A stretch of 64,000 bases of DNA from NCBI GenBank assembly GCA_003667245.1, contig RCNN01000056.1:40054-104053 (forward strand), written 5' to 3'. The notes below the pieces were generated by a model. That model saw nothing but the letters and a program-made list of their open reading frames with translations, made no database searches and was not told where the DNA came from. Below, piece by piece: positions 46,318-59,726 of this stretch. This DNA is from Heterostelium multicystogenum (lineage: Eukaryota; Evosea; Eumycetozoa; Acytosteliales; Acytosteliaceae). Numbering within the stretch: position 1 is the first letter of the stretch; every line of letters begins with the position of its first letter. Position numbers and translations under genes: made by a program.

Positions 46318-49300
46318 AGTTGGATTTTTAATTTTTCTAATTTCATATGAAAGCCAGTAGGGAAGGTAGAGATAGAAAACGTTACTGTATAACAAAACAG
46401 AGATCAGCTCATGAAAACTTAGCATAACGTTAAGTAACGAGAACACACTTTTGACTGAGAGAATATTTTTTTTTAATTTTTAAAAATTACCCAAATTTTA
46501 TTTTTATTTTATTTTATTTATTCAATTAAATTAATATTAATAAAAAATTAAGAAAAATAAAAATTTGTTGTTTTAAACTGAGATTTGGACGAACTTCTGC
46601 TCACTTAACTCATTGCACATTATTATGTTCAATGTTTTAATTTTCATTAATTAATTAACTGTATTTGTACTCCACTAAATATATATAAATAGCCTTATGT
46701 ATGAGGTAATTGGAAGGAACGAAACGAAATACTTTGTTTGAAAACAGCAACTCATTATGCTATTTACATTGTGGAGTTGAATTATTATAGCTTAATAAGC
46801 ATGGTGTTGATCAAGTTTTATGGTTATCTTGACAGAATTATAATGTTGTTATTCCAGTGGATTGGATTATAAATTAAAACTAGGTTGGTTAGTTATCAGG
46901 AATAATATAATTAAAGATTACTTTCTATTTCTTTTTTTATACTTTATCAAATTTGTTGATTGAACAATACATATGGATTGTTTGTCGTTATTGTTTCTTA
47001 ATTACATATTTCTTAATTAGGAGTAAAAGATGTTAGTTGTTGTAGAGTTGATTAATTATAGGATCAACACTACATAATAATAAAGTAAATAAGAAGTTTT
47101 TCTTTATAATTCAATTTGATAGTTTTCCAAAGTCATTTTAGGAAATTCATTAATTAATCTTAATTGGACAATTTAACAATGGCCCTTAATAATATTAATT
47201 ACATCAACTATCTTTTGGACATTTTGGTATTATTTTTTTCAAATTTCCGATCTTTATTGGATCGATTTTAATCCAATCAAAATATTTTAAAAACGCAATT
47301 TTATGGTTAGTTGATTGCTAAAAGCTTTCTTTCATATGAAATTTGATGAGTTAATAAAAGTGGTTTGGAGGGGTTGGATGTTGTCCACTACTCAACTTTA
47401 AATTATTATCCTATGTAGATGGTTGAAGAGGCATCTGAACCCCACTGCCCCTTCACTATATAGGGCCACCTCAAATTAAGCAACCTGTAGATGACCAGTG
47501 ATGGATTTTAATTAATAAATTATTATTATATTAAATTTGGGTGATTATAATTACATTTCAGAGCATCTGAGTTGGAAATATAATTAAGGAATCTAATATC
47601 CTATCCTATCATTTAAATACAGTCGATTCCTATTATAATCTCTCCAAACTATTAATAATTGTATATATATATAAATATAAATGTTTAAACTTTGACAAAT
47701 AACCAAAATATAAAATTTATATATACCATCCATCCTAGCTTTCTTAGTAGTACTATGGTAAGGATCAAAATCACCAATCAATCTATCAATCAATCAATCA
47801 ATCACTCGATAGTTCAGATAAAGAATAATAAATATACCAATCCAACAACAACATCATACTCCTCTTTGACTTTACTTCTTAATCCTTAAATTCTCACTAT
47901 TTCGAAGATAACCACTTTCAACCAACTCCACTACAAATATACATTCCTTTCTTTTATTCATGAATTCATCATCCATTCACGCATCAATTAAACTCCATCT
48001 ATTTCAAATTCAGCTAATAGTACTCATTCGATAAAACACTTTTAAATTAATTTAAAGTTGATTGTGTGTTTCTTTGTGTGAGTGAGTGTGTTTTTTTTAT
48101 TGTGTGATCATTGAGCATTCATTAAAAATGAATGAAATCAAAACATATATGTGGATGTATTTTTAATTGCATTTAGCACCTTTGACAATTTCGATCATTG
48201 GTTGGTACCAATATCAACTATCAACTTACTTAAATTTAATTTTATTATTAATATTTTTAAATTATGCAATTATTAATACTTTATAACATTTTGAGTGAAT
48301 TTATTTATTACTTTTATGTTAACAATTTTAAAAATAGAAATCCAAATCGGTGTTTAAACTTTCAATCAATCATTCAATCATTATTCATATATTATAAATC
48401 ATTACATAAATATAAAGAAAATTGGAATAATAAATTCATACCAATTCATTCCAATTATATATACATTAATCAGAAGCAAGTAGTAATATTAATAGTAGTA
48501 ATAATAGCTATTAAATTAACCACCTATAAGATCATATTAGCCATATGGATCAATTTCATGAAATTATTAGTATCAAATAGGTTTATATCTCATTTTATAT
48601 ATTAAACGAAATTTAAAGGTATATATATATATCATTTGTTTTAAAGTTAGTGTAATTTGGAATCAAGATTGTTACATTAAATCATATTAAACTATAGTTA
48701 GTTTAATCATAAGAGATAAAAAATTATCAAGTATTAAATTCATTGGTAGTTTTAATTCGTAATCCTGGAATATTGTCGAAAACTAATCACCAAAAAATGA
48801 TCCATCTTTTATCTCCTATTCGATTTAAAAGAATTTATTAAACTATTTTATTAATCCCTTGTTGTGGATACAAGTGTCAAATAACATCAGGCATGGTGTC
48901 ATCATCTTCATCAATCTCATAGATTATCACTGTAGCAATCGGAATCATATAGATAAATTTGTATTTGTATAGGTTTAATATGTGAAGGTATGTGGATATA
49001 TATCTTTTTCGATGAACAACCAGTGTGGTTGAAAATGAAAGGATGTAAAATTGTATCCATTCATTCATTTATATAAATTAAGAATTACCATTAATAACCA
49101 AATGTTGGAGTGTTGTGTGTTAATTAAAATGAATTGATAAGATATCAATTACAAAGATTTATTTTCAACTTAATGGTTGTTGCTCTCTCCTATTGAACAG
49201 CACTGAGAGAGAGAGTGAAGCTGTGGTAATATATAAGAACTTTGATACCACACCACTTCCAACAAAACAACACTTACCACTCTACCCCCAATTATAAACT

Positions 49301-52222
49301 AAATGAACATTCATATCATGCATGACAGCAACACTCATAACCTTCACATTTAGTTTATTCTTAATGTGTTTAGTTTATATTAGTTTAGCTTATTATGATA
49401 GATATATAAATGTTTTAACTGTTCGAATAGATAATCAGAAAAAACAACATTTTATCTTCGATGCTGTAGTAGTAGAAGTTGGTGTGTACTGTTTAGTTTA
49501 TTATTAAATGGTGTGGTTTTTATATTAATACTGTTTGGAAGACAAAGAGGTATATAACAATAAATGAGATAGTATTTATTGATGATGGATTGTGTGTTGG
49601 TATTATCAATTCAATCGGTAGCTACAGCAAAGCAACAACAACAATTCCATTTAAAAAAAATACCACAACATTATCATTATTATTATTATTAGTGGAGTGG
49701 ATCGGATGGAATTGAATTGGATTGCAAAGTGTATGAATAATAAAGAGTGAGAGTGAGTGATAGTATTTGGATGTTAAATAATAATAATACTAATAATAAT
49801 AATCGAATGTGTTAGAATGAGGGAGTTAGTAGTTATGTGATTGTCAATATTGCTACCTTTTACTTTTTTATATATACAATAAAATAAATAAAATAAGACA
49901 ATTAAATAAATCTTAATATCAATCATAAATACACATATACACAACCTCATACACCTCCTCTACTCCTACTGAAACTACTTTTTGCAGGTGCATATCAAGT
50001 TTATGATATATATATTTTGTTGTTTCTGCTTGATAGTGAGGTGAGGGTTCGATAGATACTAAGTCTATAGCTATACATTGTTTCCTCCTCCCATCACTCA
50101 TCCAGCAACACACTATCTCACTATCTCACAAACTCACTCACTCACTCTTGGTTTGAAATTTAATTTTAAATTTAAATATTATATTTATAATTAGTATTAT
50201 TTATATAATATAGTTATACATTCAAGTCACATGGTACTATTGTTGTTGTAGTAGTTGCTGTTGCTTTATACATATCATCCAAATTGATATATCTAGAAAG
50301 ATTTTGCTTAACCTTTCCAAACACCAATATTAAATACAATCCAATTTCTAATCCATTAGATAAGGAAATTCAATTAGCTACCTATATCAATAGTAAGGAA
50401 TCAACACACTTCAATATATCATCTTCAAATTGGTTCAAACAGAAATCAAGCAGCATGACATTTCCAATATTATAGAGTTTTGAAAATAATAATTTATTGA
50501 TTATTTAATATCTTCTTTTATAATTAATATTTGGATATCGTAAAATATTACTACAATTTAGATATTTAATTTAAATACTCTTAAATAATTAATATAATAT
50601 AAAGTAAATATAAATATAAAGATTATAATAGTTATAGTAATAATAAGAATAATAATTATATTGATCTATTACTTGTTAATTGGTATATTGTGGATTTTAA
50701 TCAAATTCTAATCGAAACTATCCATATACATTGAACAACTATCGGATATTGTTGAATAGTATAATTTATATTTTTACTTGTTTCTGTTCATTTTCCAAAG
50801 AAAGAATAAGACAATATATTAACTTGATGAATACAATATTTATACAATCTTTAATTTAAATTGGAAGATCATCACTTTCTAAAATATACAAATAGATAGC
50901 AATGCGGTTGTTGTTGGATAATAAATAATATTCATGTATTATCTTCTAATACATTCATCATAACATGACTACATGATTATCTCTATCTATCTATCTCTAT
51001 AAAAATTTCATCAAAGAGTAAATCCCACTATTATTAAAACAAACCAGACTAATGTGTTTAAACATAGATAATTTTGTTTAATAAGAGATAGTAGATTTTT
51101 ATGACCACAAACAACTTCTTACTGGCTCACTAAGGATTTTGTTAATGATTAAATTAAAAAGTTAATCCTAACATTCCTTTTTATTGTATTGTTTACCTGT
51201 ATTCACTTTACAAACATTTTTTACAAATACTTTAATGAGGATGATGATAATATTAATAATAAAAAGTATAAGAGTATCTCTTGAAATAATATAGGATATT
51301 CTTGTTTATTCTAGTATAATATTGTCAAAAATTATTGTTTGGAAATACAATATTTAGTAAATGTAGTGTTACATTCTATCTGTTAAATATACATCCTATC
51401 TTTTATACATATTTACTTCACACAGCTATCTATCTATCTATCTATTTTGTTTTTTCAAAATTTAGTACGTTACTTCACAACCTAACATCAGCAGCAGTAT
51501 CATCATCACCATCATCAGCAAAACAAATATCAATTTGAAATACAAATATAAAAAAAATGTATCAATACAAAAATACAGGTGTTTTTATAATTGGATTTTG
51601 ACATTATTTGTAAATTTAAATTTACATGTGTGTGTGTTTCCAAATAAAACAAATCAATCAAATCAAATCAAATGATCAATAAATTATTTTAATAATTAAT
51701 TTAAAATAGAATACAATATAATATAATAATATAAAAATACCATACAATTGATTATTTCAAATATTTATATATTTTAGATATGATATTTATTATTAACAAA
51801 ACTATTTATTAACATAATTTTTTCTTTTTTTTATATAATTCTTTAAATATCTTCTCTACCTTATTTTACTTAATTACTTAATTACTTATTAACTTCCAAT
51901 CCTATAAAATCTATTCAGCAAAAATAACAATATTGATCATCAAAGTTAAAGATCTAAATTTACAACTTAATTAGTAAATTTACTTTCAAGTTTAAAAAAT
52001 ATCTTTTAATTAATATCCAACCCTTCCCCTTCCCACTATAAATATATATTAATTAAAAGCTATCTCATCAATTCATCACTAGATCAAGTTTAAACTTTTT
52101 TATCAAAAAAGAAAAGAAAACTAAAATATCTAATTATTTATTAGTTGTTAAAAAGACACGACCTGGAAGATCCAAACAAGATTAAAACAAAATTGGCGTT
52201 TTGGTTGAATTTTATATTTCCA
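46318..52222. other. 5.9-kb AT-rich region without convincing genes
   Basis: Both strands lack ORFs with coding-like composition. A 113-codon open stretch at 48264-48605 is Ile/Asn/Tyr/Lys-only in character and looks like random AT-rich DNA. Simple repeats such as (ATCA)n near 47777-47800, (ATT)n and (CTAT)n near 51423-51440 are scattered. It may hold regulatory DNA for the flanking bZIP and kinase genes, or unrecognised ncRNA. The last 100 bases form the kinase leader. Confidence 0.6.
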
Positions 52223-53742
52223 ATGCTGGGCAGCTCCTCAAGTAAAATGACAATTCCAGACACCATGAAAGGTCCTATCTCCTATCAAAACGAAACAATT
52301 GGCGAAAAGAAAGAATATATGCATCTTAAAGACTCCTCCTCCACAACTACAGCTTCTTCATCCTCGAGCTCCTCCTCAAGCTCATACTGCAAGTTCCCTT
52401 ATGAAATAATTAGAATAGTTGGCCAGGGTACCTTTGGAAAGGTCTATGAGGCCAAGACTTTAGAGAACAAACGAGTAGCCATCAAAAAAGGTTGAGAAAT
52501 CCAGCCATTTCATTTCGAGAGAATACGATATCCTCAAGATTATTCACCATCAAAACTGTCTAAAGATCCTAGATATGTTTATAACAAATGAAGATAACAA
52601 GAAGATGCAAGTAGGTATTAACAGCTGCTGGCTAGTGCTTCTAAATATTAATCTGAAATTTAAATTATTTAGAATTTAGTTTTTGATTTTATCCCATATA
52701 CACTTGCAAGTCTATTAAAGAAGAAGTCGTTGACTCTCAATTTCATTCGAGTTCAATTCTACCAGCTGTGTCTTGCCATTAAGCATATTCATGCAAAGAA
52801 CATTTGTCATAGAGATATCACTCCAAACAATATCCTTTTGAATCCAAAAGGTGAGTTGGTTTTGGCTGATTTTGGAAGTGCCAAAGTCTTGGATGCAGGT
52901 CACACCAGTATGTCTTATATATGTTCTAGATATTATAGAGCACCAGAATTATTAGTTGGTTGCCAAAATTATACAACTAAAATTGTAACTATCTTCTAAA
53001 TTCTTGTAATATATATTGAATAATACTAATTATAAATTGTATAATCATGTAGGATATTTGGTCAATAGGATGTATTTTGGCCGAAATGTTAATTGGTAAA
53101 CCATTGTTCCCAGGTACCAACTCGGCAGACCAGTTGGCAAGAATTATCGAAGTTTTGGGAACTCCGACCTCAGAAGATATGGATGCAATGAAACCAAACA
53201 AGAATCACTCTCTGCAGGTGCCATCTGTGTTGCCCAAACTCTATGAGACATTTGCCAATGTCGAGGAGAAGGATGTTGTAGATTTGTTGTCCAAGATTTT
53301 CATTTTCGATCCCACAAAGCGTGCTACTATAGACGAAATTTTAGCACATCCATTCCTCCTCAATGTCAATTTAAATAGTTTAGATCAGTTTGACGAAATG
53401 AAATGCTTCACCAAGGCATTGACAACCTCATCCACCAATCTATTGGCAAATGGATCTTCCTCAGTGACCACCGCTTCAAACACAACCAACACTGCAAAGA
53501 ATGACCATTCCCTCTCGAGAATGAATTCAAGCGTGGTCACCAGTAGCACCAATTTAATCAGTCTAAACACAAGTACTAATGCTACAAATGTAGCTGCAAA
53601 CTCTAGCAACAAAACCACTGGCAGTGGTGTATCGTCTTCCGCCTCCAACAACTCCAACAACTCCAATTTAATGAATAGCCTAAATAATAGCAACAGCAGT
53701 GTGATAAATAGCCAGCCACCATTAACCATCAACACAACATAA
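52223..53742 (+). CDS. glkA: GSK3-like serine/threonine kinase
   Basis: Exons 52223-52610, 52673-52984 and 53053-53742 give 462 aa once one G is dropped after the A6 run at about 52492 (VAIKK-VEKSS). Kinase landmarks: GQGTFGKV (about 66), VAIKK, HRDITPNNILL (about 174), DFGSAK, and SYICSRYYRAPELL with the GSK3-type activation-loop Tyr; then DIWSIGCILAEM and KRATIDEILAHPF. The subdomain order and SRYYRAPE place it in the GSK3 branch of CMGC kinases. The catalytic loop has Thr where Ser/Thr kinases normally have Lys (HRDxKxxN). A Ser/Asn-rich tail follows. The open frame extends upstream to 52145, but ATG 52223 is the first methionine. The symbol is by similarity to Dictyostelium glkA and is tentative. 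Confidence 0.87.
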
Positions 53743-55527
53743 GATTTCGGCCACCTTACCACACACAAAGCTAAGCATGATCAACTAATGATTTCCATCT
53801 TTTTCCAACACAAACAACGACCATGATATATACAAAGTATTTCTATAGAAAATAAGCATCACCTAAAATCAAACCAGAATATTCTTTAATATTGACCAAT
53901 CATTTTTCTCAAACTTATAAATATAATCATAACATACAATACATTATAATATAATATAATATCACCAATGGATTAATTTAATAATATTTCAAGTTGACCA
54001 TGAAAGTAAATAATTGTATATAATTCAAACCAACCAACCAATCAAACAATACACCTCCTCCAATAACTAAACTAACTAACCAAACAAGCAAATATAAATA
54101 AATGTAAAAAATTTATAAAGAACAAAATATTTGAGGCTCCAATTCACTTTGAGGAAATTAAACGTATTAATAAAAGGTCTCTTGAATTTGTAAGCTAATA
54201 CTGAACAAAGTAGGAACAATAAAGAATTCTTGTTTTTCCAGTGCTTATCTCTTGCAGGCCACTCTATTCCAACTCTAATCAATACGAGAATTGGAATCAA
54301 TATCATTATCAAAAATATCAATATTATTACTATTACTATTACTATTACTATTACTATTACTATTACTATTATATTATAGTTCCAATTGAATCTTTGGGGT
54401 TGTATGGCAGAAATAACAACCATATAAAGTTCATTTTTAACATAACTATAACTTGTTCAGAATACACACAGTTACATAAATATAATAGGAATTGATTGGG
54501 AATGATGAATGATGAGTGATGAATGATGAATGAAATACCACACAGTTACAAAAATAAATAAATCTTGATCTGACATTGCCTGATAATGAATAATATTAAT
54601 CAAACCTGAATACATATATATATATATAACTAAAAGATTGTATCATCATCATCATCATCACTAAATGCTTTTAATTAACACAACAACTGCTACAATCAAT
54701 TGAAGTGCTAGCAAAACACATCTCAATCAATCAATCAAATAATCACCAACCAAAGAGATAAATAAATACATACATATGTGTGTGTTGCGTTGGTGTTTAA
54801 TAATAGCGTGTGATTGATGATTTGTTTCACTAAAGCATAGTGAGTGTGTTGAATTGAATGTGTATGATTGTTGATTGTTTGTTTGGGGAGGGGGATGCCG
54901 TTAATAATATGTTTATCAAATTGTTATAACATGTTATTGTTGTTGTTGTTGTTTTGTTTTCTACTTTTTATTAAAAATAGATTTAGTAGTACTTATTAAT
55001 AAAGCAAGGAAACAAGTTAGCAAACATATATACTAAAACAAATTAAAATTAAAAAAATAATCAAATTGCTATTATGATAAACCCAACAAAATTTGCAGCT
55101 TTTTGTTAAAATTGTTTTTTGTTTTTTATGATCAAACAATTTTGATTCCCAATTATTATTAAATTTTAGTCTGTCAGAAGAAGAAGACAAGAAGTCAGTT
55201 AGTCAAACCAATCACCAGTCAATCAATTAATCAATCAATCAAACAGTCAAAGTCAACCAACTGCAATAGCAATCAGGAATAGGCAATCAGCAATAAGCAA
55301 TATCTGATTCAGTTATTAATATAATACTTGCATATTTTGTAAAATCATATCAAATCAAATCAGATCAAAACATATCATATCAATCAGTCAGACAAATACA
55401 GGACCAATTAACACACACAATCAGCAAAGAATAGAATATAGGATTTGAACATATAGTAGTTTTTTATTTTTACTATTTTTGGAAATTCAGAAAATCTAGA
55501 AGTTAGATAGATAAATAGATAGATACA
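53743..55527. other. Intergenic region with simple repeats
   Basis: About 1.8 kb, AT-rich. It includes the TATTAC microsatellite (54324-54370), (ATC)n near 54641-54660 and (GTT)n near 54934-54952. The last 150 bp before 55528 are probably the 5' leader of the CH-ankyrin gene. No gene supported. Confidence 0.6.
54324..54370. repeat. (TATTAC)n microsatellite
   Basis: About eight perfect copies of a 6-base unit in a non-coding region. Confidence 0.85.
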
Positions 55528-57957
55528 ATGAGCTCAGGCAGACCAGTTAGACCTACGGGTGGCAAGAAGCCATCTGCCGGCTCCGTCACCATTACCATGT
55601 CGGATTTCCAGACATATGAAATACAGAGCAGATCGGCAGAGTGCCGCAAATGGATCGAACAGATTGTTGCTGAAGAAATCGATAAAGACATACACCTTGC
55701 CCTGAAGGACGGTGTCGTCCTATGCAAGTTGGCAAACATAATTTTCCCAAACATCATTCCACGCTACAACAAATCGCAGATCACTTTCAAACTGATTGAA
55801 AACATTAACTCGTAAGCATGGCACACTAGAAAAATCGCGACAGACTCGTCAGTCCATGTTCAAATAGATAGATAGGGATAGATGGACGACATGAGTGCAG
55901 TCCGTGCAGCGCAGCGTTGAACTAACCTATATTTTGGATCATCCATTAATACCTTAGGTTCATTTCAGTTGTAAAGCGTTTGGGTATCAATGAAAATCAG
56001 ATATTCGTGGCAACCGATTTGATCGAGAATAAGAATATTCAGAAAGTGATTGGAACCCTCAATACTATGGCCAATATCTTGGTACAGAAGGGATTCCCTA
56101 TTAAATGGCCAACCCCCGATGAGGTAAATATAGACGACGGAAACGGCGCTGAACATGTCGCCATTCCAAATCAACAGAAGCAAACCACTACAGTTTCAGC
56201 GGCAACACTACCCTCAATTCAGTGGGACAGCTCATTCATTTTGCAAACAGCTAGTCCGAACTCAGCAAACAATACACCAACTAGATCTGGAACTGGTGGT
56301 CGTTCCAACTCTGTATTCTCACCTCCAAAAGGCTTACTCTCACCTTCAACCTCTGCTTCATCATCCAATGGTGCATCAAGCAGTCCTTATCGTTCCAACT
56401 CACTGAGCTCCGGCTCAGGACAACCAGTGAAGGCAACAATCCTCCCTGGATCACCCATCTATTCATCACCAGCTCCAGCCAGTCAACAGGTAGCAGACTC
56501 TCCAAAAACCACAACAGCAACAACCTCAACCCCAACCCCAGCTCCTACTTCAACTCCAACCTCGGTAGCTACTCCTACTCCAACAACACATACTCCCAGC
56601 GCCAATTCCCACTCCAACTCCATCTGTTTTAGAACAAAAGTTGGACAAATATCATAAATTGGCTAGCGAGTCAAAAGAATCAGTTTCACCATTACATTTT
56701 GCTGTGAGAGAAGCAGACTTGGAAGCAGTCCACCATTTAATAAAATATAACAAGGCAGTTACTGTTTATGGAAGAACACCGCTCCATTTTGCGGTTTCAT
56801 CTCATCGCCCAGAGATGATTACAATCATAACAGAGGCAGGAGGCGATGTCAATGCAACCGACAAAGATGGAAATACTCCTCTTCATCTAGCTTTGCTTCA
56901 TGGCGACTTCCCAACCATTGAAGCGCTTGTTAAGCATGGCGCCAACGTAAACGCTGTCAACAACGATGACTCCACACCAATCATGATGGTTTCACTCAAT
57001 GGAGACGAGCGTATTGTCGATCTTTTGCTCGGTGCAGGAGCAGATGTAAGAACTGCAAACAAGAAAGGAAATACAGCACTCCACTATGCAACACTTCGTG
57101 GACACAAAAGAGTCGTCGACAAGCTACTGGAAGCGGGATCAGATGTCAATGCTGTCAATATCGACGGAGCAACTTCTCTTCATGTAGCTGCCGAAGAGAA
57201 CTTTGCCGGAATTGCAGAGTCTCTGGCCAACAGTGGTGCAGCAGTGGATTCGCAGCGTTTGGACGGCTGGACTCCACTCTAACACCGCAGCCTACAAAGG
57301 CAACCTAGAGACTGCCAAGTCTCTTTTGGAGAAAGGTGCCAGAGTTGACGATATCAATTTAGATGGATGGACACCACTGCATGCCGCATGCGCAGAGGGA
57401 CACATCGAAATGGCAAAGCTGCTCATTGAGGTTGGAAAGGCCGACGTAAACAAACAAGACTCGCAGGGAACCACTCCACTCTACCACAGCTGCGCATTTG
57501 GCAGCTTGGAATTGACAAAATACCTATTGGAGAAGCAGGCCGATCCTGAGCTTTCCAAACCAGGTGGATGGAAGCCGATCCACATTGCCTGCTACAACGA
57601 GAACGATGCGATCACACGCCATCTAGTGGAGCAAAATGTTGACCTCAATGCAGAAAACAACGAAATCAAGGGATTATGTCCCCATCCACATTTTGATATC
57701 AACGGAGGAGCCAAGACTCGCCATCATCGAGCTGCTGCTCAAGAAGAAGATCGACATCAACAAGAAGAACATCAATGGAAGCACACCATTGCATTTAGCC
57801 GTGTTTTTGGAACCACTTCAAGGTGCTGGAGCTACTTTTGAAATACAATGCATCGCTTGAAGAGAAGAACAACAAAGGCAGAACCCCACTGAGCTTGGCC
57901 TGCCACTATGGTAATGAAGAAGTGGCTCGATACCTCGCCGAAAAAAATGCAAATTGA
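55528..57957 (+). CDS. Calponin-homology domain plus ankyrin-repeat protein
   Basis: Exon 1 (55528-55811) and a 146-nt intron (55812-55957) lead into exon 2. Residues about 30-135 form a CH domain (CRKWIEQIVAEE, LKDGVVLCKLANIIFPN, FKLIENINSFI). A Ser/Pro/Thr-rich linker follows, then about eleven ankyrin repeats (GRTPLHFAV, GNTPLHLALLHGD, GWTPLHAACAEGHIEMAKLL) to AEKNAN. Frame changes near 56620 (CCC), 57277, 57668 (GGG) and 57815 (T run) interrupt otherwise conserved repeats. CH domains bind actin or act in signalling complexes; the ankyrin stack should bind partner proteins. No signal peptide; expected cytosolic/cytoskeletal. Confidence 0.87.
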
Positions 57958-59726
57958 TCCACGCAAATAAAGATAAAGAACAACAAGCAGAAAATATTAG
58001 ATATGGAAACACCAAGTGCTCCACCTGCACCACAAAATTGAAAAGTAAATCCAACCAAAATCAACACAATCCAATCATAATCCTCACTCACAATCCAACA
58101 ATCAACATCAATCACACAATGAATCTTATTAAATGTATGACTATAAATAATAATCACTCTACGAATTCATCATAACAACTTACTCAAATCAATCAACTCA
58201 ACTCAACCCAACCTCACAGGTTGTCCCAATCACTCAATCACTCAATCACTCAATCATTCATTCATTTATCCAATCTATTTATTTATATATCTTTATATAA
58301 TATATAAACAAACTATCCAATCAATAATCAACAACAATCAACAACAAAAGCACAATAGACCATGTACTCTGCACCTGGACATAGTCAATAAGCTTACAAC
58401 TCTACTAACCAAACTAACCAAACTAACCTAACCAAACAACAAGTTTGGAAAACAAATCCAACTTAATAAATTGTATTATTTTTTTTTAATATATAAATAC
58501 TTTTCATATTACAGTGTAACTATGATTATTGAATATGTAGATTGGTCAGTGGAAATTGTTACACTCACCAGTTTTTACAACAAAACTCGTCCATTCTATG
58601 ATGATGATCATTGTTTTTATTTTATCAGATCTAAAAGTAAAATGCATCAGTAATAGAAGTAAATCATACCTTATTTTGTGATTAGATAGGAATCATGATT
58701 TAGTCAATACAACACTTGACTTTGAATAATGTATATAGATATCTCTCTAATATCATTAATTCATGAACACATATATATATTCATAGTCTTAAGTCTCAGG
58801 TATCATATTAACAAAATACTATTAATCAAAGCATCATCATCATCATTATTCATTATCATCGTTATCAACTTCATCATCAACATACTTTTTAATCATTGTA
58901 AAAAGTAATACATGTATATAACCCATGATTATTATAATTATTATTAGTATTATTTACACAACTTTCTACTCATTGAATCACCCACTACAAACTCAACAAA
59001 ACAACAATAACAACAACAACAATAACTACAAATACACACTAACCACAATGATTTGATTTGATTTGAAGTAACAACACTTTGTACTTCACCCTTATATATC
59101 TCACTGTGATATTGCATATGATGTTGATGTTGATGATGTTGAGAATAATGAATAGATACATGTGTATGAATGTGTGTGAAATTCATGTTGGAATGAAAAA
59201 TATCATTCATATGAGTCCATATCAAATATATATATGGATAGAGATACAAATAATAATCATAACATTAATAGGTAGTAAACAACTATGAGTTTAATTACAT
59301 TAAAATGAAAGTAATGGAAGTGGAAACATTGATCAAGTTCAACATTATGTAACATTATAATTTATTGAATGTAAATTTAAATTGCATTGTTGTATTTGTT
59401 GTTGTTGTTTGATACACTGACTCATTCCAACACTACAAGTAATATTGGGCATGTTAATGGATGCAACATTGGGAATAATACATGCATCCAACTCAATTCC
59501 ATTTTAAAGAAATAAATAAAATTTATTAATTTAAATATAAAGTCAACCAAATCATACAACTGCGTCAACTTTAGTAGTAATAAATAAGAAATAAATATTA
59601 TTATTATTATTACTATTAATACTATCTTATCTTATTATCTTTCCTTACTTTCTTTATTTCTTTATCCTTTCTAAAAAATAGATAGTAATAATAATAATTA
59701 ATTATAACTAATAATAATAATAAATA
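57958..59726. other. Intergenic region, no gene seen
   Basis: About 1.8 kb, AT-rich, with (CAATCACT)n near 58228-58255 and (CAACAA)n near 58996-59025. No gene supported. Confidence 0.6.

Noticed and set aside
48264..48605. 113-codon open frame on the plus strand
   Set aside because: Composition is almost only Ile, Asn, Tyr, Lys and Leu, as AT-rich random DNA gives; no domain or codon bias.
54076..54423. 115-codon minus-strand frame
   Set aside because: Mostly translation of the TATTAC microsatellite.
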